Made by a program: the position numbers and the translations under genes. Below are positions 60,659-64,000 of a stretch of DNA of 64,000 nucleotides, in pieces; positions within the stretch are counted from its first letter, which is position 1, and every line of letters starts with the position of its first letter. Origin of the DNA: Anaerolineae bacterium (GTDB taxonomy: Bacteria; Chloroflexota; Anaerolineae; Aggregatilineales; UBA3940); contig JAFGNO010000093.1 of assembly GCA_016926985.1 (NCBI GenBank), forward strand, positions 1 to 64,000. Reading direction: 5' to 3'. Below the pieces are notes generated by a model, which did no database searches, had not been told where the DNA came from, and saw only the letters and a list, made by a program, of their open reading frames with translations.

Positions 60659-61932
60659 TGACCATACCGACAACTATCAATTTCCCCGTTTCGATTGACG
60701 ACGAAAATACCTTTTTGGGATTTCCCGTCGATAGTCAGAGTTTCACTCTGTCGATTGGCGTGGACGGGGTCTCCACATCAATTACGGTAAGCGAGGACTG
60801 TTCTGGGATCAATGTTCCCTACCTGGCCCGTTTCCAGTCCGGCGAATTTGTTTACATCACTGCAAAGGATAATGGGACAAAGGTTCTCACTGTTGAGCGG
60901 GGCGTAAACGGCACCTCGGCAACTTCGCATGACGGCGGTGAGGTATTACGACTGGGCCTAACCGCTCCGCAGTACAACCAGCTCATCCGCGGCATTGAAA
61001 ATTTGCAGTCCACGCTGGGTGTTGCCGTCAGCACCTCCGGCTCTGCTGCCGGGACGGTCGCCGGGCGTATTGCAGCTATCGAAGATGACGTCAGTGCGCT
61101 CGGCACTTCGCCGGAGGGTAGTTATGCTGACGTGGCTGCAAGACTGACGGCTATAGAGGGTGACATTGACACTGCCGAAAGCGATATCAGCACTATTGAG
61201 GGCACTCTTGGCACAAGTCCGGAGGGCAGCTTCGATGATGTGGCAGCTCGACTGGATGATCTTACAATCAACTCCGAGCGCCTCATTGCCTCGCAAGGTT
61301 CCACACTCACGATCTCCTCCGGTGCAATTACCGTTGGGGGTGCCGGATGGTATAGAGTTGAGGGTGAAGGGGCGGCGGCTGATACTCTATCCGTAATAAA
61401 CGGTGGATCAAAGGGAGATATAGTTGTATTTTCTGCCTATAGTGGCACTGTAACGATCACCCTTGAGCATAGTTATCCGACAGCTAATGGTATTTTTATC
61501 TCCTACTCAGAGGCAGATATTTTACTTAGTGCGAACGCTTCGGTCTTCGTGTCGTTGATCTACAACGGAACATTTTGGGAAGTCCTCAACGCCAACACCC
61601 GCCCCGTCTACCTCGGCTTCACAATCGGTAACGGCACAGATGCAATCGCCAGTGGAAGCTATTGTGACTGGCCGATGGCTCCTTCAATGGTCGTGACGGG
61701 AATTTACGGCGTGGCAGATGCGAGCGGGTCCGGGCAGATTGATGTTTTTGCAAGCGACGGCCTCTGTGCCCCGGCCGTGAAGCGGTACGACTTCGACTTT
61801 TCCAGTCAGCAGACGGTCTCGTCAACGGGCAAATCAGACGAGTATGCGGCCAGCAGTTGGCGGGTCAAGGCCATGAACGCCTTCACAACGATCAAACAGG
61901 TGTCCGTGGTAATTGCCGGATGGACAAGGTAA
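60658..61932 (+). CDS. Tail fibre-like protein
   Basis: 424 residues, ATG overlapping the previous stop (TAATG). The N-terminal domain (about 1-100) precedes a helical coiled region with repeated LGTSPEGSYADVAARLTAIEG/LGTSPEGSFDDVAARLDD units (about 140-200), likely trimeric, and a beta-rich C-terminus (STGKSDEYAASSWRVKAMN). The design fits a short tail fibre. No hydrolase motif. Confidence 0.6.
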   Translation: MTIPTTINFPVSIDDENTFLGFPVDSQSFTLSIGVDGVSTSITVSEDCSGINVPYLARFQSGEFVYITAKDNGTKVLTVERGVNGTSATSHDGGEVLRLGLTAPQYNQLIRGIENLQSTLGVAVSTSGSAAGTVAGRIAAIEDDVSALGTSPEGSYADVAARLTAIEGDIDTAESDISTIEGTLGTSPEGSFDDVAARLDDLTINSERLIASQGSTLTISSGAITVGGAGWYRVEGEGAAADTLSVINGGSKGDIVVFSAYSGTVTITLEHSYPTANGIFISYSEADILLSANASVFVSLIYNGTFWEVLNANTRPVYLGFTIGNGTDAIASGSYCDWPMAPSMVVTGIYGVADASGSGQIDVFASDGLCAPAVKRYDFDFSSQQTVSSTGKSDEYAASSWRVKAMNAFTTIKQVSVVIAGWTR

Positions 61933-61936
61933 GGCG

Positions 61937-62593
61937 ATGGCTATTTCAAGAGTATCGTATTCCAATCCGGCATTAAGCACTTCGGCTGGGGCTACAACTA
62001 CGGTCCCCCTGAATGTCGGCACGGGGCCTGGGCGATTTGTGATTGCCTTTATGTGCGGAGAAAACGCCTGCGGAAGTTTCATCCGGGAAAACAGCACCAC
62101 AACGAATGATTTCACGAAGGTCCTAATCGATACGTGTCAGGGCTACTATTATCGCGCTGTTACCGGAACTGGAACCGTTAACTTTTATGTTAAAACTGGC
62201 AGCACGTATGAGCAAGTGCATTTCGCCTGCTACCAGGGAGTGGACACAGGCGCGGTCGCCTACCTTGGCGGAAAGGGGTTTGTTCAATCCAATCGAAGCT
62301 GGTCTGAAAACTATTCCAAGAATGGCTTTCTCTGGGCTGGACACGGTATGGAGCGTGGGCAGGAAAACAGCTTTAGCGTCACCGTAGCCTCTGGCGTCAA
62401 CCATCTCAGCAGCCGCTGTGTCGGAACCTGTTATGGAAGTCGCGGGGCTGCGTGCGATAGATACGTGTCCGGCAGCGGCAGTGTTACGATGGGCTGGTCT
62501 GGGTTCGATGGAACCAGTTACGGCACTGGACCAAGTGTGTTTCTTCCTGAAAAGACCGCAGGCGGCAACAAAATCTTTGGGGGTGTATTTTGA
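61937..62593 (+). CDS. Fibre tip or minor tail protein
   Basis: 218 residues from ATG 61937. Gly/Ser/Thr-rich beta protein with several Cys-aromatic pairs (HFACYQGVD, RCVGTCYGSRGAACDRY). It lies right after the fibre gene and may be a receptor-binding head. Its stop overlaps the next start. No family recognised. Confidence 0.5.
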   Translation: MAISRVSYSNPALSTSAGATTTVPLNVGTGPGRFVIAFMCGENACGSFIRENSTTTNDFTKVLIDTCQGYYYRAVTGTGTVNFYVKTGSTYEQVHFACYQGVDTGAVAYLGGKGFVQSNRSWSENYSKNGFLWAGHGMERGQENSFSVTVASGVNHLSSRCVGTCYGSRGAACDRYVSGSGSVTMGWSGFDGTSYGTGPSVFLPEKTAGGNKIFGGVF

Positions 62594-63246
62594 GAGCCTT
62601 CATCATTGGAACCGGACCGTCCATCCAGTCCGTTGACTTCAATCAGTTGCAGGCTGAATACTGTTTCACGACAGGCCGTATTCATCTTCTGCTGCGCGAC
62701 TTTGACTTCACTCCGGCGGTTCACGTCATCACGGAAAGCTCAGTCAATCCTTACTTTCCAGAGGATAGGCAATATCATCTGGCGCAATCGTATGAATTGA
62801 TTGTCATGGCAGAGTTACTGCCAAAATCAATTTACGATGACTGGACACGAAAGCCCAATATTACTCCTTACGGCATGTGCCCGCATACGGTACATCATCC
62901 TCCTGACGCATGGCATTTCCCCTATCTGTGCAAACAGGGTGGCGCCGTTCCGGTTGCGATCCAGGCGGCAGTCATGCGTGGCTTTGAGGAGATCTATCTT
63001 CTGGGCTGCGATGGGAACTTTCGAGCAACAGATGCTCATTCTGGCAACTATTTCCACACAGATTACAACATTTCATTCGGGTCTCAATTCGCAGAGGAGC
63101 GCAATCAAAGCCTGATGCTTGCTCACACCCTTGCCGCTAAAGAGTGTGCCGAGCGGGGTGTGAGTATCTACAATCTGTCGCCGGACAGTATGTTTGATAT
63201 GTATGAAAAGAAAACACTCACGGAAGTATTGGAGGAGAAATCATGA
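62590..63246 (+). CDS. Rossmann-like DUF115/sialyltransferase-like protein
   Basis: 218 residues with a TTG start overlapping the previous stop (TTGA). The opening strand MRAFIIGTGPSIQSVDF has the G-x-GPS loop of DUF115/MptE-like and glycosyltransferase-42-like proteins. IYLLGCDGNF near 135-144 and HTDYN fit a nucleotide-sugar-binding fold. In phages such genes may alter host glycans or tail proteins. No experimental family evidence is available from sequence alone. Confidence 0.55.
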   Translation: MRAFIIGTGPSIQSVDFNQLQAEYCFTTGRIHLLLRDFDFTPAVHVITESSVNPYFPEDRQYHLAQSYELIVMAELLPKSIYDDWTRKPNITPYGMCPHTVHHPPDAWHFPYLCKQGGAVPVAIQAAVMRGFEEIYLLGCDGNFRATDAHSGNYFHTDYNISFGSQFAEERNQSLMLAHTLAAKECAERGVSIYNLSPDSMFDMYEKKTLTEVLEEKS

Positions 63247-63587
63247 CCGCAGTAACCCTGAACGTAACACAGCAGTACGATCTTCCCCTGATCACATTCG
63301 ATGCAGAACAGAACTCCGTCAAGGTGATCCAGGTGGTGCGCTGGATGCTTCCGGATGGAAACACATGGAAAACACGGGAGTATACCTTCTGGGAAACAGT
63401 CCCGGCGCCGGTGACGCGACCTGTCTACGATGAGCAAGGCGTGCAAACCGGGACCGAGGAGGTTCCGAACCCGGATACCTGGAAGCTGCTTCCCTCTGCG
63501 TATGCCCTTGGCGCCAGGGGGCTGTACGACTACCTGATCGGACAGGTATCGCCCCTTGAAGAGGCTGAGATCTTGAGCATGGCGTAG
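63243..63587 (+). CDS. Hypothetical tail/lysis-region protein
   Basis: 114 residues, overlapping the previous gene by four bases (ATGA). N-terminal beta strands (LNVTQQYDLPLITFD, VIQVVRWMLPDG) and a helical C-terminus (YALGARGLYDYLIGQVSP). Short tail proteins of this style sit before endolysins in siphoviruses. A palindrome copy begins at its stop codon end. Confidence 0.5.
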   Translation: MTAVTLNVTQQYDLPLITFDAEQNSVKVIQVVRWMLPDGNTWKTREYTFWETVPAPVTRPVYDEQGVQTGTEEVPNPDTWKLLPSAYALGARGLYDYLIGQVSPLEEAEILSMA

Positions 63588-63603
63588 TTTTCGACGTCGG
63601 AAA
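63588..63603. repeat. Dispersed palindrome copy 17
   Basis: TTTTCGACGTCGGAAA, directly after the stop of the gene at 63243-63587 and 13 bases before the lysozyme start. Confidence 0.88.
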
Positions 63604-63616
63604 CAAAGGAGCTGGT

Positions 63617-64000
63617 ATGGCATGGATTGATGAAAGTGTCAAAGCAATTGATGTGTCGGTATTCAACGTAACCAAAGCGAACGCAGCTGCTGGAAGGCTG
63701 ATTGACTTCTTCGAACTGAAGCGCCTGAACCCGAATATCCAGGTGGTGATCTCGCGCCTGGCCGGGGCCAATGGTCTCGACCCGCACTTCGAGCACAACT
63801 ACGATCAAAGCGGCGAGGCTGAATTCGACCAGGGTCTTTATCTCAATGCCAATCCCTATTACTCGGTGGATTACATGCTCAACGAATGGTGGGGCCCCGG
63901 TATTGGCAATCGCAAACCCCCGCTGATTGTCATGGACGCAGAGGTCAACGGCTGGAAAGACAAGAAGGGCAAGTGGCATGACCGCAAGTCACCAGAAGAG
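63617..64000 (+). CDS. GH25-like lysozyme/endolysin (cut by window end)
   Basis: The first 128 residues are visible, from ATG 63617 (AAAGGAGC site). Residues 10-16 (AIDVSVFN) and the strand LIVMDAEVNGW near 105 resemble the catalytic barrel of glycoside hydrolase 25 muramidases, which use an Asp/Glu pair in DxE. Its C-terminus lies outside the window. Likely the phage endolysin that cuts peptidoglycan after the holin acts, though the holin gene is far away. Confidence 0.65.
   Translation, partial: MAWIDESVKAIDVSVFNVTKANAAAGRLIDFFELKRLNPNIQVVISRLAGANGLDPHFEHNYDQSGEAEFDQGLYLNANPYYSVDYMLNEWWGPGIGNRKPPLIVMDAEVNGWKDKKGKWHDRKSPEE

Overview
The window reads as the left and middle part of an integrated tailed (siphovirus-type) phage genome, probably in a member of the Chloroflexota (Anaerolineae-like). 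The phage assignment rests on a tyrosine integrase near a truncated tRNA-Gly gene, a primase/SSB/RNase H early block, a large terminase, portal, scaffold, capsid, major tail protein, a tail-chaperone pair with a -1 frameshift site, a 2120-residue tape measure, long tail/fibre genes and the start of a lysozyme. The host guess is inference: it rests on lipoproteins with long Thr/Pro linkers and is not proven by any marker gene.

Layout. 1-670: tRNA-Gly fragment, terminators and att-like repeats. 669-9833: leftward early genes (zinc ribbons, PC4-like protein, primase), the rightward integrase, and a four-gene ubiquitin-like conjugation cassette (Ubl with a Gly-Gly C-terminus, E2-like, JAMM protease, E1-like) that diverges from an HTH or small-terminase-like gene. 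10-18 kb: a first AT-richer accessory island with a lipoprotein, a DUF5655-type nuclease-like gene, a truncated hsdM, and a restriction-modification locus of two DNA methyltransferases, a controller-like HTH, a PD-(D/E)XK protein and a protein with a double 4Fe-4S ferredoxin domain. 18.4-27.8 kb: leftward early/accessory phage genes (RNase H, SSB, a 483-residue protein of unknown function, small zinc ribbons) separated by unusually long GC-rich spacers and hairpins. 28.3-31.8 kb: rightward holin, nuclease, HNH and terminase. 31.8-39.7 kb: a second cargo island, mostly leftward (lipoprotein, IS3-type remnant, Cdc48-like AAA ATPase, two HEPN-like proteins, small membrane protein, ATPase-TOPRIM pair), which splits terminase from portal. 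39.97-64 kb: rightward head, tail and lysis genes from their own promoter.

A 16-bp palindrome, consensus TTTTCGAYGTCGAAAA, occurs 17 times across the phage backbone, inside genes and between them. I found no copy in the restriction-modification island or the 32-40 kb cargo island. It looks like a dispersed binding site for a phage-encoded dimeric protein. The three signals most worth follow-up are this palindrome family, the phage-borne ubiquitin-like cassette and the ferredoxin-containing restriction-modification locus.
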